A stretch of 64,000 bases of DNA from NCBI RefSeq assembly GCF_002407185.1, contig NZ_CP023563.1, positions 930,001 to 994,000 of the forward strand. Direction: 5' to 3'. Shown here one piece after another: positions 1-8,397 of this stretch. Under the pieces are notes generated by a model. It was not told the DNA's origin. It saw only the letters and a program-made list of their open reading frames with translations, and ran no database searches. Positions within the stretch are counted from its first letter, which is position 1, and every line of letters begins with the position of its first letter. Both the position numbers and the translations under genes were made by a program. Source of the stretch: Brachybacterium vulturis. GTDB taxonomy: Bacteria; Actinomycetota; Actinomycetes; Actinomycetales; Dermabacteraceae.

Positions 1-3
1 GGC

Positions 4-1293
4 TCAGGAAGTCCGCTGGGTGATCCGGAACCACCTCCGCCTCCCTGCCCGCAGTGCCTGCCCCTCCACGAGGTCGACGAGCTCCTCAGGGTCCGAGAGC
101 CTCCGACCCTCCAGTTCGACGCCACCTCCGACGAGGAGCCTCCGGGCGTCGTTGCGGGAGAGCTCGGGGCGGGCGGCGGTGACCAGCTCGAGGGCCGAGG
201 CGATCCCTGCTAGCTCCAGCGAGATCATCTCCCGTGGTTGCTCCCGCGCCGAGAAGACGCGCAGGAACTCCTCGCGGCTGCGCCGTGCAGCCTCCGCCCC
301 ATCGTGCCGGCAGACGATCGCTTCGGCGAGGTCGAGCTTCGCGTCCCGGGCCGTGGCGCCGCCGGCCCGGGCACGGCGGTCCAGCTCCCCGACCTGCTCG
401 AGCGGCAGGTCCGAGTAGACAAGCGCCCACTGCCCCACGAGCTCATCCCGGAGCGTCATCAGCCTCCCGAGCTTCTCCTCCGGCGCCGCGCACAGCCCGA
501 CGTAGTTGTCCAGCGACTTGGACTGCTTGGGCCCGCCATCCAGGCCCGGGGTGACGGTGCTGGTGATGATCGTCTGCGGCACCTGGCCGTGCTTGACCTG
601 CAGCTCGCGACCCATCGCCTCGTTGAACAGCTGGTCGCTGCCCACGATGGTCAGGTCAGATTCCAGGGCCACGCTGTCAAAGCCCTGCAGCACCGGGTAG
701 ATCAGCTCATGTATCGCGATCTCGGTGCTGGCGGTGATCCGGGAGCGGAACATGTCCCGCGAGACCAGGTGGGCGTGCGTGACCAGGCTCAGCTCCGCGA
801 GCAGACCCGCGACCCCCATCTCGTCGAACCACTCGGAGTTCCGACGGATCTCCAGCAGGTTGGGATCGGAGCGTAGCACTCGGGTGACCTGCCGCAGGAA
901 CGAGTCGGCGTTGTCGCGGAGCTGCTGCTCGGTGAGGACGGGGCGTGCGATGCTGCGGCCGGTCGGGTCCCCGATGCGGCTGGTGGTGTCTCCGAGGAGG
1001 AAGACCACTGTGTGACCGTGGTCCTGGAGGGCGCGCATCATCCAGAGGTTCACCGCGTGGCCGAGGTGGAGGTCGGGGGCGGTGAGGTCCACGCCGAACT
1101 TGATGCGCAGCGGCCGGGGTCCGCGCAGTTTCATCAGCAGGTCCTCGCGACCGAGGATCTGGTCGGTGGTGCGCTCGAGGGTGGCTAGCAGCTGCTCGGG
1201 AGAGGCGGGGGCGTCGGGTGCTCCGGCGAAGCCTGGTGGGACGGGGGTGGCGGGTTGGGAAACGGTGGGCTGGATCGAGGTCGGCGTGCTCAT
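4..1293 (-). CDS. tyrS: tyrosine--tRNA ligase, type-2 (TyrZ-like)
   Basis: Charges tRNA-Tyr with tyrosine in the cytoplasm. The 429-residue protein has the class I signature HLGH at about residues 76-79, the type-2 hallmarks GDPTGRS and YPVLQGFDSVAL, a KQSKS loop (about 256-260) in place of KMSKS, and a C-terminal S4-like RNA-binding segment (from about residue 385). These match the type-2 subfamily better than the type-1 enzyme usual in Actinobacteria. The start at 1293 (MSTPTS) is preceded by GAGAGG; an upstream in-frame start at 1365 falls inside the leader hairpin and is unlikely. The gene is complete. It lies downstream of metS on the same strand, separated by a structured 320-base leader. 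It could be a second, regulated copy; the window cannot show this. Confidence 0.95.
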   Translation of the reverse strand: MSTPTSIQPTVSQPATPVPPGFAGAPDAPASPEQLLATLERTTDQILGREDLLMKLRGPRPLRIKFGVDLTAPDLHLGHAVNLWMMRALQDHGHTVVFLLGDTTSRIGDPTGRSIARPVLTEQQLRDNADSFLRQVTRVLRSDPNLLEIRRNSEWFDEMGVAGLLAELSLVTHAHLVSRDMFRSRITASTEIAIHELIYPVLQGFDSVALESDLTIVGSDQLFNEAMGRELQVKHGQVPQTIITSTVTPGLDGGPKQSKSLDNYVGLCAAPEEKLGRLMTLRDELVGQWALVYSDLPLEQVGELDRRARAGGATARDAKLDLAEAIVCRHDGAEAARRSREEFLRVFSAREQPREMISLELAGIASALELVTAARPELSRNDARRLLVGGGVELEGRRLSDPEELVDLVEGQALRAGRRRWFRITQRTS

Positions 1294-1349
1294 GGGGATC
1301 CTCTCGGGAGGGCGAGGGACCTCGGGACCAGCCCCTGCCGTGGATACGG

Positions 1350-1377
1350 AAAAGGCGAGGACCATGTGGTCCTCGCC
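1350..1377 (-). terminator. intrinsic terminator / attenuator in the tyrS leader
   Basis: An 11-bp perfect inverted repeat (1354-1364 with 1367-1377) is followed, on the tyrS strand, by TTTTC. It sits 56 bases upstream of the tyrS start, so read-through is needed to express tyrS. The segment just before it on that strand holds a second small hairpin (GGTG / CACC arms, about 1396-1410). This arrangement resembles an attenuator. I could not identify a convincing T-box (no clear TGGNACCGCG element), so the regulatory signal is unknown. Confidence 0.6.
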
Positions 1378-1418
1378 TAGGGCTCTGGATCGAGCGGTGC
1401 TACGTCACCTCGCTTGCC

Positions 1419-1490
1419 TCATGGCATCGGCGCGCGCACGATCGCGCGGCTCGTCCCAGAGCCGTGCGGATAGTCGATGTGCAGGTGCAT
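1419..1490 (-). CDS. possible 23-residue leader peptide upstream of tyrS
   Basis: A short open frame beginning MHLHIDYPHG and ending at TGA lies in the tyrS leader, 40 bases before the attenuator hairpin. A TACCCT box lies 7 bases before its ATG, as in the leaderless genes of this window. It contains a single Tyr codon (TAT), so it is not a classical Tyr-run leader peptide. Its stop codon overlaps a second tiny frame (MRQAR). It may be chance; it is listed because leader translation could influence the downstream hairpin. Confidence 0.2.
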   Translation of the reverse strand: MHLHIDYPHGSGTSRAIVRAPMP

Positions 1491-1537
1491 GCGGGAAGGG
1501 TATCGCATGTCCGGAACCGGCGCGGGCTCCGACGAGA

Positions 1538-1595
1538 ACTGGCGCGTGGCCGCACGCTCTGCGTATATGGCCAGAGCAGGCTCCCACGCGCCAGT
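1538..1595. repeat. intergenic palindromic element, copy 1
   Basis: A 12-bp perfect inverted repeat (ACTGGCGCGTGG at 1538-1549 with its complement at 1584-1595) encloses a second 6-bp stem (GCTCTG 1556-1561 / CAGAGC 1572-1577) with a TATATGG centre. It follows the metS stop codon, so it probably ends or processes the metP-metS transcript. Copies at 24304 and 44243 share the ACTGGC arm and an ATAT centre, and copy 2 shares the flanking AGTAGTCGAC. Confidence 0.6.
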
Positions 1596-1614
1596 AGTCG
1601 ACGGAGCCGGTGGC

Positions 1615-1722
1615 TCAGTCGTCGGCCTCGGGGTGGCGGGAGAGGTTGATGATGGCGGCGGTGAGGCCGCCCCAGACGGTCACGATCGCAACGATCATCA
1701 TGATGATGGCGGAGATGGACAT
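1615..1722 (-). CDS. metS: methionine/alanine importer small subunit MetS
   Basis: A 35-residue single-span membrane peptide (start MSISAIIMM, tail HPEADD). Its size, the hydrophobic core with a central VTVWGGL, and its place directly downstream of an NSS-family transporter identify it as the small subunit of a MetPS-type sodium-coupled importer, known from Corynebacterium to be needed for methionine and alanine uptake. A GGAGCA ribosome site precedes the ATG. Gap to metP is 112 bases on the same strand, so co-transcription is likely. The gene is too small for many annotation pipelines. Confidence 0.85.
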   Translation of the reverse strand: MSISAIIMMIVAIVTVWGGLTAAIINLSRHPEADD

Positions 1723-1834
1723 TGCTGCTCCTGGTGGCTGAGGGGAACGGGAACGGTGCGGAAGCGGGGCTTCGGGAACCGGGGGTCGGACGGGGCCGGC
1801 CGACGTGCAGGACGCGGCCGACCCCGTCACGCGG

Positions 1835-3475
1835 TCACGGCGCCGAACGCAGCTCGTGCGGGGACTTCGCCTCGGGCGTGGAGACCAGGCCCTTGCCGGC
1901 CACGGCCTCCGGGGCGATCGGGTCGCCGTCGGAGTCCGCCTTGAACAGGTTCGAGCTGCGCGACCACGGGATCAGTGACAGCCCGATCGCGACGACCACC
2001 AGGCCGATCGCCATCAGCCAGCCGAACACCAGGTTGAACCAACCGGGGTACTCGCTGTAGGTGGTTTCCGAGGTGACCAGGTCGATGGTGCTCAGGACCA
2101 GGGAGACGCCGAGCACCAGCGGTGCGATCACCGCGACGCACAGCATCCAGATCTTCCCGATGGGGAAGGTTCCCCGGTGATTGAGGTGGTCGCGCAGGGT
2201 GGGCAGGCCCCGCACCACGTAGGAGACGACGATCGTGGACACCGCCGCGGCGGCGACGATCCCGTACTCGTTGGCCCACTTGTCCATGACATCCAGCAGC
2301 GGGAGCCCCATCGTGGTGGAGAACAGGATGATGGAGACCACGGCCATCGGGATGCTGACCGCCAGGGTCGCGGGGATGCGCGCCATGCCGAACTTGTCCT
2401 GGACGGCGGAGATGACCACCTCGACGATCGAGATCATCGAGGTGAAGCCGGCCAGCACCAGCGAGCCGAAGAACAGCACCCCGATGATGGCGCCCGCCGG
2501 GGCCTCGCTGATGATGGTCGGGAAGGCGATGAACGCGAGGCCCACCCCGTCGGTGACCACCTCGTCGATGGCGACGCCCTGGGCCTGGGCCATGAAGCCC
2601 AGTGCCGAGAACACACCGATGCCGGCGAGCAGCTCGAAGCCCGAGTTCGCGAAGCCGACCACCAGGCCGGAGCCGGTGAGGTCGGTCTTCTTCTTCAGGT
2701 ACGAGGAGTAGGTGAGCATGATGCCGAACGCCACGGACAGCGAGAAGAAGATCTGCCCGTAGGCGGCGATCCACACCTTGGCGTCCGTCAGCGCGCCCCA
2801 GTTCGGGGTGAAGAAGGCGTCCAGGCCATCGATCGCGCCGGGCAGGAACAGCGAGCGCACCACCAGGATGATGAACATGATGATCAGCAGCGGGATGAAG
2901 ATGACCGAGGCGGCGGCGATGCCTCGCTGCACGCCGAGGGCCATCACCACGATCACCGCGAGCCACACCACGATCATCGAGATCAGCACGGCCGGCACGA
3001 AGTCGAAGACGACGGTGGCGTCCGCCCCGCCGAGCGCCTGGGTGTACTCGCCGAAGAAGGCTCCGGCGTCATCACCCCAGCGCTGGTCGACGGAGAAGAT
3101 CGTGTAGTTCGTGGCCCAGGCCAGGATCAGCGCGTAGTAGAGGGCGATGACCAGGGCGATGAGCACCTGCCACCAGCCGATGAACTCGGTCCAGCGGCGG
3201 AAGCGGCGCCAGGCGGCGGGGGCGGAGCCGCGCCAGCGATGGCCGATCGCGTAGTCGAGGAACAGCAGTGGGATGCCGGCGGTCAGCAGGGCGATCAGGT
3301 ACGGCAGGATGAACGCGCCGCCACCGTTCTCGTAGGCGACCGCGGGGAAGCGCCAGATGTTGCCGAGTCCGACGGCGGAACCGATGGCCGCGAAGATGAA
3401 GGTGGTCCGGCCGGCGAACGCGCCACGATCTGCGCGACGGTCGGTGGTGCCGGCGGATGGGGACGTTGCACTCAT
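1835..3475 (-). CDS. metP: sodium-dependent NSS-family transporter MetP
   Basis: Large subunit of a sodium-coupled amino-acid importer. The 546-residue protein has the NSS fingerprint GLGNIWRFP at residues 36-44, where the first unwound helix binds substrate and sodium, followed by about twelve hydrophobic segments. The N-terminal 20 residues are polar. GGAGG lies 6 bases before the ATG at 3475. Pairing with the 35-residue metS gene indicates methionine/alanine uptake, as for C. glutamicum MetPS; substrate assignment is by that analogy. A TACCAT box (minus strand, 3667-3662) lies in the upstream intergenic region. Confidence 0.93.
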   Translation of the reverse strand: MSATSPSAGTTDRRADRGAFAGRTTFIFAAIGSAVGLGNIWRFPAVAYENGGGAFILPYLIALLTAGIPLLFLDYAIGHRWRGSAPAAWRRFRRWTEFIGWWQVLIALVIALYYALILAWATNYTIFSVDQRWGDDAGAFFGEYTQALGGADATVVFDFVPAVLISMIVVWLAVIVVMALGVQRGIAAASVIFIPLLIIMFIILVVRSLFLPGAIDGLDAFFTPNWGALTDAKVWIAAYGQIFFSLSVAFGIMLTYSSYLKKKTDLTGSGLVVGFANSGFELLAGIGVFSALGFMAQAQGVAIDEVVTDGVGLAFIAFPTIISEAPAGAIIGVLFFGSLVLAGFTSMISIVEVVISAVQDKFGMARIPATLAVSIPMAVVSIILFSTTMGLPLLDVMDKWANEYGIVAAAAVSTIVVSYVVRGLPTLRDHLNHRGTFPIGKIWMLCVAVIAPLVLGVSLVLSTIDLVTSETTYSEYPGWFNLVFGWLMAIGLVVVAIGLSLIPWSRSSNLFKADSDGDPIAPEAVAGKGLVSTPEAKSPHELRSAP

Positions 3476-3812
3476 GGAGAGCCTCCGGGGAACTGCACCG
3501 CGGGGGACGGCGCGAGGAGGGGCCGACGACGGTGACGGCCCGGGGAAGAGACGCCGCGAGGACGGCGTCCATGACAGTCGCCGGGGCGACCGGGAACCGC
3601 GGGGTGGGCGGTCCGCACAGGGTGTGCCGGTGCGGGATCTCCGCAGAGCACTGTGGAAGGGATGGTACCGGTCCGGCCGCGCCGACGCAGGCTGTGCTCA
3701 CGGTGCGATCTCCGGGGGAGGAGAGGTGCGGTGGCAGGCCAGGGCCTCGAGCGTCGAGACATCTCGTGGTCATCGTCCTCGGGGAGCCGGCCGGTGCCCT
3801 ACCGTGGCCCGC
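3476..3812. promoter_or_regulatory. divergent promoter region between metP and the M20 hydrolase
   Basis: This 337-base region has no credible gene. Reading right, TACCGT (3800-3805) lies 7 bases before the ATG of the hydrolase, giving a leaderless transcript. Reading left, TACCAT (3667-3662) is the best -10 candidate for metP, with a roughly 180-base leader. I looked for SAM-riboswitch cores in that leader and found none. Confidence 0.4.
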
Positions 3813-5201
3813 ATGTCCACAGAGTCGACGGCGTCTCTCGACGCTCAGCATTCCGAGGTGTCCACCGCCTATCTCGCGCAGCTCGATGAGGAGCGCGAAC
3901 TGGCGATGCGGGCCTCGTCCCACCCCGGTTCTTCCTTCGCGGGCGCCGCCGAGGCGCTCCATGACCGGCTCGAGCAGCAGGTCGCGGCCGATGCCGAGGA
4001 GATGAACGCCCTGATGCTCGATCTCGCCGCGCACCCGGAGGTCGCCTTCGAGGAGCACCGCTCCGCCCGCGCCATCGCCGACCGCCTCGCCGCCCACGGC
4101 ATCGAGGCGCAGGTGGGAGTGCACGGTCTGGACACCGCGGTCCGCGCGGAGATCCGCGGCGCCGGTGCAGAGTCCGACGGCGCGGGCGCGGAGGAGGACG
4201 TGCCCACCCTCGCGATCCTCTCCGAGTACGACGCGCTGCCCGGCGTGGGCCACGGCTGCGGCCACAACGTCATCGCCGTGATGGGGCTGGGCGCCTTCCT
4301 GGCCCTGGCGGCGCTCGCCGAGGCCGACCCGTCGGCCGTGCCCGGGCGCGTGGTGTTCCTCGGGACCCCCGCCGAGGAGGGCCACACCGGCAAGGAGTAC
4401 ATGGCTCGCGAGGGGGCCTTCGAGGGGCTGGACGCCGTGGTGATGGCCCATCCCTACGGTTTCGACCTGGCCGACCAGACCTGGCTGGGGCGCCGGACCC
4501 TCACCGTCGAGTACCACGGGCACACCGCCCACGCCTCCGCCCAGCCGTACATGGGCCGCAACGCGCTGGACGCCGCGAGCCTGATGTACCAGGGCGTCGG
4601 CCTGATGCGTCAGCAGACCCCGCCCACCGATCGCATCCACGCCGTGATCCGCGAGGGCGGCGAACGGGCCAGCGTCATCCCCGACCACGCGAGGCTCGAC
4701 CTGTACGTGCGCTCCCAGCGCCCCGAGACCCTCCGGGACCTCTCGCAGCGGGTGGAGGACGTGGCCCGCGGCGCCGCGCTGATGGCCGGGGTCGGCGTGA
4801 GCGTGCGCTGGGACGAGCATCCGCCGTCGCTGCCGGTGCGCACCAACGAGGCGCTCACCGGGCGCTGGGTCCAGGCGCAGCGCCGACGCGGCCGGGACCC
4901 GCTGCCGCACGGGGTGGTCTCTCCCTCGCTCGCGGCGTCCACCGACTTCGGCAACGTCAGCTATCGCGTGCCGGGCATCCATCCGGTGATCCGGATCGCC
5001 CCGTCCGAGGTCGCACTCCACACCCGGGAGTTCGCGGCCTGCGCGGTCTCCGAGGATGCCTCCGCCGCCGCGGCCGACGGGGCCTACGGCCTCGCCGCCA
5101 CCGTGCTGGACCATCTGCACGACCCGGCGCTCGCCGCTGAGGTCTCCGAGGAGTTCGAGGCGGCGGGCGGCGCGATCGACGTCCCGCGCTTCTTCGACTG
5201 A
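3813..5201 (+). CDS. M20 family amidohydrolase (AbgB-like)
   Basis: Predicted zinc-dependent cytoplasmic hydrolase that removes an amide-linked acyl or amino-acid group. The 462-residue protein has metal-binding GHGCGHN at about 146-152 and the catalytic/metal pair in GTPAEEG (about 184-190), then a HGHTAHAS dimerisation-domain motif typical of the AbgA/AbgB and amidohydrolase branch of M20. The start at 3813 sits 7 bases after TACCGT, so the transcript is probably leaderless; the frame is open upstream but that part has no family similarity. The next gene, 46 bases downstream, is an AbgT-type transporter, so uptake and cleavage of p-aminobenzoyl-glutamate or a similar acylated amino acid is the likely role. 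Exact substrate unknown. Confidence 0.88.
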   Translation: MSTESTASLDAQHSEVSTAYLAQLDEERELAMRASSHPGSSFAGAAEALHDRLEQQVAADAEEMNALMLDLAAHPEVAFEEHRSARAIADRLAAHGIEAQVGVHGLDTAVRAEIRGAGAESDGAGAEEDVPTLAILSEYDALPGVGHGCGHNVIAVMGLGAFLALAALAEADPSAVPGRVVFLGTPAEEGHTGKEYMAREGAFEGLDAVVMAHPYGFDLADQTWLGRRTLTVEYHGHTAHASAQPYMGRNALDAASLMYQGVGLMRQQTPPTDRIHAVIREGGERASVIPDHARLDLYVRSQRPETLRDLSQRVEDVARGAALMAGVGVSVRWDEHPPSLPVRTNEALTGRWVQAQRRRGRDPLPHGVVSPSLAASTDFGNVSYRVPGIHPVIRIAPSEVALHTREFAACAVSEDASAAAADGAYGLAATVLDHLHDPALAAEVSEEFEAAGGAIDVPRFFD

Positions 5202-5247
5202 ACCCTCCGCCGTCCTGTCCTGATCCCCCGATCCGAGGGAAGCCCCC

Positions 5248-6831
5248 ATGAGCGCCCCCAGCACACCGCAGACGAAGACCGGCCTGGCCGACAGGCTCCT
5301 GAACAAGGTCGAATGGGCGGGCAACAAGCTGCCCGAGCCGTTCATGCTGTTCCTGATCCTCTTCGCGATCACCGGCGTGGTCTCCACCGCGATGGCCTGG
5401 GCGGACGTCTCCGTCACAGTGCCCGGCACGGACGAGCCCACAGTCATCAGGGGCCTGTTCACCGGTGAGGGCATGACCTGGCTGACCACCAATCTCGGCG
5501 AGAACTACGTCGGTTTCCCGCCGCTGGTCACCGTGCTGCCGATCCTGCTCGCGATCGGCATCGCCCAGCACTCCGGGCTGCTCGGCGCCGCGATCCGCAA
5601 GCTGTTCGGCACCTCCCCGGCGTGGGCGCTGCCGTACGTGGTCGGCTTCGTGGGCGTGATCTCCTCGATCATGGCCGACTCCGCGTTCGTGGTGGTCCCA
5701 CCGCTGGCCGCGCTGGTGTTCAAGGCGGCCGGTCGCCACCCCGTGGCGGGTCTGCTGGGCGGCTTCGCGGCCGCCGGCGCCGGCTACTCCACCAATATCT
5801 TCCCCACCTCGCTGGACGCCCTGTTCGCGGGCATCACCACCTCGGTGATGGGTGCCCTGCCGGGCTTCGAGTTCACGCCGGTCAACCCGGTCTCCAACTG
5901 GTTCTTCAACATCGTCTCCTCGCTCATCCTCGGCTTCGTGGCGGGCTTCGTCATCGACAAGCTGGTCGAACCGCGCCTGGTGCGCATGGGCATCAGCCGT
6001 GACGAGGTCGCGGTGGACGGCGAGGAGGCCGACTCCACCGACGCCGAGCACATGCGCGCGAGGCTCTCCCCGGCAGAGAACAAGGGCCTGCTGATCGCCG
6101 TGATCAGTGCCGTCGTGCTCACCGCGGCCTTCCTCTGCGCGTTCCTGATCCCCGACTCGCCGTGGCGCAACGACGAGGGCGGCTTCCTGCCCAAGTCCCC
6201 GCTGCTGAGCTCGATCGTGTTCATCGTGGTGGCGTACTTCGCGGTGGTCGGCGTCGCCTACGGGGCAGTGGTGGGCACCCTGCGCAACAGCCGGGACGCG
6301 GTGGCGATGATGTCCGACGCGATCAAGGAGATGCTGCCCTTCGTAGTGCTCGCGTTCATCCTGGGCAACTTCATCGCCCTGTTCAACTGGTCCGGGATCG
6401 GCACGTGGATCGCTGTGACCGGTGCAGCGGCGCTCGAGGCCTCCGGGCTCGACGGCTTCGCCGCCATTCTGGGCTTCATCCTGCTGGCCAGCTGCCTGAA
6501 CCTGTTCATCATCTCCGGCTCCGGCATGTGGGCGATCATGGGTGCCGTGTTCGTGCCGATGTTCGCGCTGATCGGCTACGAGCCCGCCTTCACCCAGGCC
6601 GCGTTCCGCGTGGGCGACTCCGCCACCCAGATCATCACCCCGATGAACCCGTACATGATCGTGCTGCTGGGCATGGTGCGGAAGTACGAGCCGGGCGCCG
6701 GCTTCGGCACCCTGATGGCGCGCATGCTGCCCTTCGTGGTGCCGTTCTGGATCGTGTGGACGGTCATCCTCGCGGTCTTCTTCGTCTTCGACCTGCCGCT
6801 GGGCCCGGGCAACGGCATCTTCATGGGCTGA
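5248..6831 (+). CDS. AbgT family transporter
   Basis: Integral membrane protein of 527 residues with about 11-13 hydrophobic segments. The AbgT signature stretches are clear: LPEPFMLF near the N-terminus, GFVGVISSIMADSAFVV and AAGAGYSTNIF in the middle, and ATQIITPMNPY near the C-terminus. Family members import p-aminobenzoyl-glutamate or, in some characterised homologues, export sulphonamides by proton antiport. It follows the M20 hydrolase by 46 bases with a GAGGGAAG ribosome site, forming a probable two-gene operon; the pairing favours the nutrient or folate-salvage role. Confidence 0.93.
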   Translation: MSAPSTPQTKTGLADRLLNKVEWAGNKLPEPFMLFLILFAITGVVSTAMAWADVSVTVPGTDEPTVIRGLFTGEGMTWLTTNLGENYVGFPPLVTVLPILLAIGIAQHSGLLGAAIRKLFGTSPAWALPYVVGFVGVISSIMADSAFVVVPPLAALVFKAAGRHPVAGLLGGFAAAGAGYSTNIFPTSLDALFAGITTSVMGALPGFEFTPVNPVSNWFFNIVSSLILGFVAGFVIDKLVEPRLVRMGISRDEVAVDGEEADSTDAEHMRARLSPAENKGLLIAVISAVVLTAAFLCAFLIPDSPWRNDEGGFLPKSPLLSSIVFIVVAYFAVVGVAYGAVVGTLRNSRDAVAMMSDAIKEMLPFVVLAFILGNFIALFNWSGIGTWIAVTGAAALEASGLDGFAAILGFILLASCLNLFIISGSGMWAIMGAVFVPMFALIGYEPAFTQAAFRVGDSATQIITPMNPYMIVLLGMVRKYEPGAGFGTLMARMLPFVVPFWIVWTVILAVFFVFDLPLGPGNGIFMG

Positions 6832-6944
6832 GCCGCGGCCGTGTTCGACGTCCTCGGCTGCTGCGACCGGGCGGACCGTCGCGAGCGACGGGTCGACAGC
6901 CCATCGCCCTGGACGTGGTCGCCGCCACGCCACAGGATGGACGC

Positions 6945-7505
6945 ATGAGCGACCTCGCCGCACGTCTGCGCACCCTGCCCGCCTTCCCCGAGGAGATGGC
7001 GGAGTTCGACCTCGACTCCCTCCCCGACGATCCGAACCAACTGTTCCTGGCCTGGCTCGAGGAGGCGATCGCGAGCGGGGCCCGACAGCCGCATGCGATG
7101 ACCTTCCAGACCCTCCTGGCCGATGGCAGCCCTGTCGGCCGCACCCTGATCCTCAAGGATCTCGACGAGGCCGGGTACCACGTCTCCACCCGGAACACCT
7201 CCCGCAAGGCTCAGCAGCTGCGGGAGGACCCGCGGGCGGCCATGACCTTCTTCTGGCGCGAGAGCGGACGCCAGGTGCAGCTCAACGGCACGGTCACCGC
7301 ACTCGGCGAGGACATCTCCCAGCGCGACTGGCTCGCCCGCCCCACCGCGGACGGACAGCCGAACCCCGAGTGGCAGGTCTACGCCCTGCAGCCGGAGCGG
7401 ATCGAGTTCATGCAGGCCCGCGCGGACCGCAATCACGTCCGCGCCGGATACGTTCGCACGGGCGGGCGCTGGTCCCACGGCGCCATCACGACCCCGGCCG
7501 GCTGA
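6945..7505 (+). CDS. pyridoxamine 5'-phosphate oxidase family protein
   Basis: 186-residue FMN-binding split-barrel protein. The N-terminal half matches PdxH: LEEAIASGARQPHAMT, then GRTLILKDLDEAGYHVST for FMN contacts, RKAQQL and the FFWRESGRQVQLNG core. True PdxH makes pyridoxal 5'-phosphate from pyridoxamine or pyridoxine phosphate. The usual C-terminal RLxP signature is not visible; the protein ends WSHGAITTPAG, so it may be a divergent PdxH or a related flavin oxidoreductase. CAGGAT lies 6 bases before the ATG, consistent with a leaderless mRNA. It is convergent with the next gene. Confidence 0.82.
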   Translation: MSDLAARLRTLPAFPEEMAEFDLDSLPDDPNQLFLAWLEEAIASGARQPHAMTFQTLLADGSPVGRTLILKDLDEAGYHVSTRNTSRKAQQLREDPRAAMTFFWRESGRQVQLNGTVTALGEDISQRDWLARPTADGQPNPEWQVYALQPERIEFMQARADRNHVRAGYVRTGGRWSHGAITTPAG

Positions 7506-7531
7506 GCTGGCGACGGATGAGGCCGCGGCGG

Positions 7532-8200
7532 TCAGCTGACGATCGTGGAGTCACCCTGCCGGGCCTGCAGCAGGTGATCGTGCGAGTACCCGGTGATGCC
7601 GATCCGCTGGGCCCGCCCCGGGTCCGAGACCAGGATGTTCCCGCCGGCGTCCTCGCCCTGGGCGACGACGAAGTGGCCGTAGTCCGCGTCCTCCCCGAGC
7701 AGCCTCCCGTGGTGGACGTGCAGGATCACGACGGACCCGTGGGCGGCGGCCTCGAGCCCTTCCTCGTACAGCGCGCGCGTGGCCGTGCCGTCCGTATCGC
7801 GGATCCCCGTCTCGAGGTCACCGAGATAGGCGCCCGTGTAGTCGACGGTCTTGATCGTCGGGTCGCCCCACGGTGACAGGCCGCAGCGGGCGCGCATCTC
7901 CTGGACGGCGCGGGCGTTCCCGCCCCTCGCAGAGCCTTCTGCTCCCGAGACGTAATGCTCGACCCGCCGGCCCGCGGCGACCAGGGCGATGACGGCCGAC
8001 GTGGGGCCGCAGTTCTCCGGCCCCCAGCGCCCGGTCCCCTTCTGGTCGATGACCACCAGGTCGCTGGCGGCGTGGGCCTGCGAGGTGGCGAACTGGCCGA
8101 CGGCGGCAGCGAGGCCGATGACGCCGAGGCCGCGCAGTGCGGTGCGCCGGCTGAGGGTGGTGTGCAGGGGGCTGGTCAACCCGATACCTCCGGGGTGCAT
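7532..8200 (-). CDS. Tat-exported C39-like papain-fold peptidase
   Basis: 222-residue secreted protein. The N-terminus carries a twin-arginine signal (LSRRTALRGLG at about 16-26, hydrophobic stretch to about residue 45, AHA cleavage-type site). The mature part has a cysteine-protease-like triad: Cys64 in PENCGPTSA, His176 in YGHFVVAQ and Asp193 in VSDPG, typical of peptidase_C39_2 domains. A role in cell-wall or extracellular peptide processing is inferred; no substrate or partner gene is evident. The stop lies 26 bases from that of the convergent PNPOx gene. Confidence 0.72.
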   Translation of the reverse strand: MHPGGIGLTSPLHTTLSRRTALRGLGVIGLAAAVGQFATSQAHAASDLVVIDQKGTGRWGPENCGPTSAVIALVAAGRRVEHYVSGAEGSARGGNARAVQEMRARCGLSPWGDPTIKTVDYTGAYLGDLETGIRDTDGTATRALYEEGLEAAAHGSVVILHVHHGRLLGEDADYGHFVVAQGEDAGGNILVSDPGRAQRIGITGYSHDHLLQARQGDSTIVS

Positions 8201-8397
8201 GGGGCGGTGCAGGGACGCCTCGGACCGCCGCCGGGGACGACGACTCCTCGGTCCGCAGGTCGTGTCCTGCGGCCGTCGAGGGGTCCTCCACGCTCTGCGA
8301 GGCGACCCCGTCCCGGCAAGTCCGGCGTGATCCTCCGCTCGTGCGGCTCAGCGCACAATCGGCCCATCGATGCCGGCGACCCCGGCTCCTGTGCTGG

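Noticed and set aside
1378-1420. T-box riboswitch controlling tyrS
   Set aside because: The leader has a terminator hairpin and a nearby small stem with CACCGC, but no TGGNACCGCG-type antiterminator bulge and no clear stem I with a Tyr specifier. Kept as an unspecified attenuator.
3476-3812. SAM or other methionine riboswitch before metP
   Set aside because: No SAM-I, SAM-II or SAM-IV core sequence is visible; the region is only GC-rich promoter DNA.
3072-6963. Long open frames antisense to the M20 hydrolase and AbgT genes
   Set aside because: They are by-products of third-position GC bias: biased composition rich in Arg, Gly, Asp and His, no domain similarity, and full overlap with well-supported genes.
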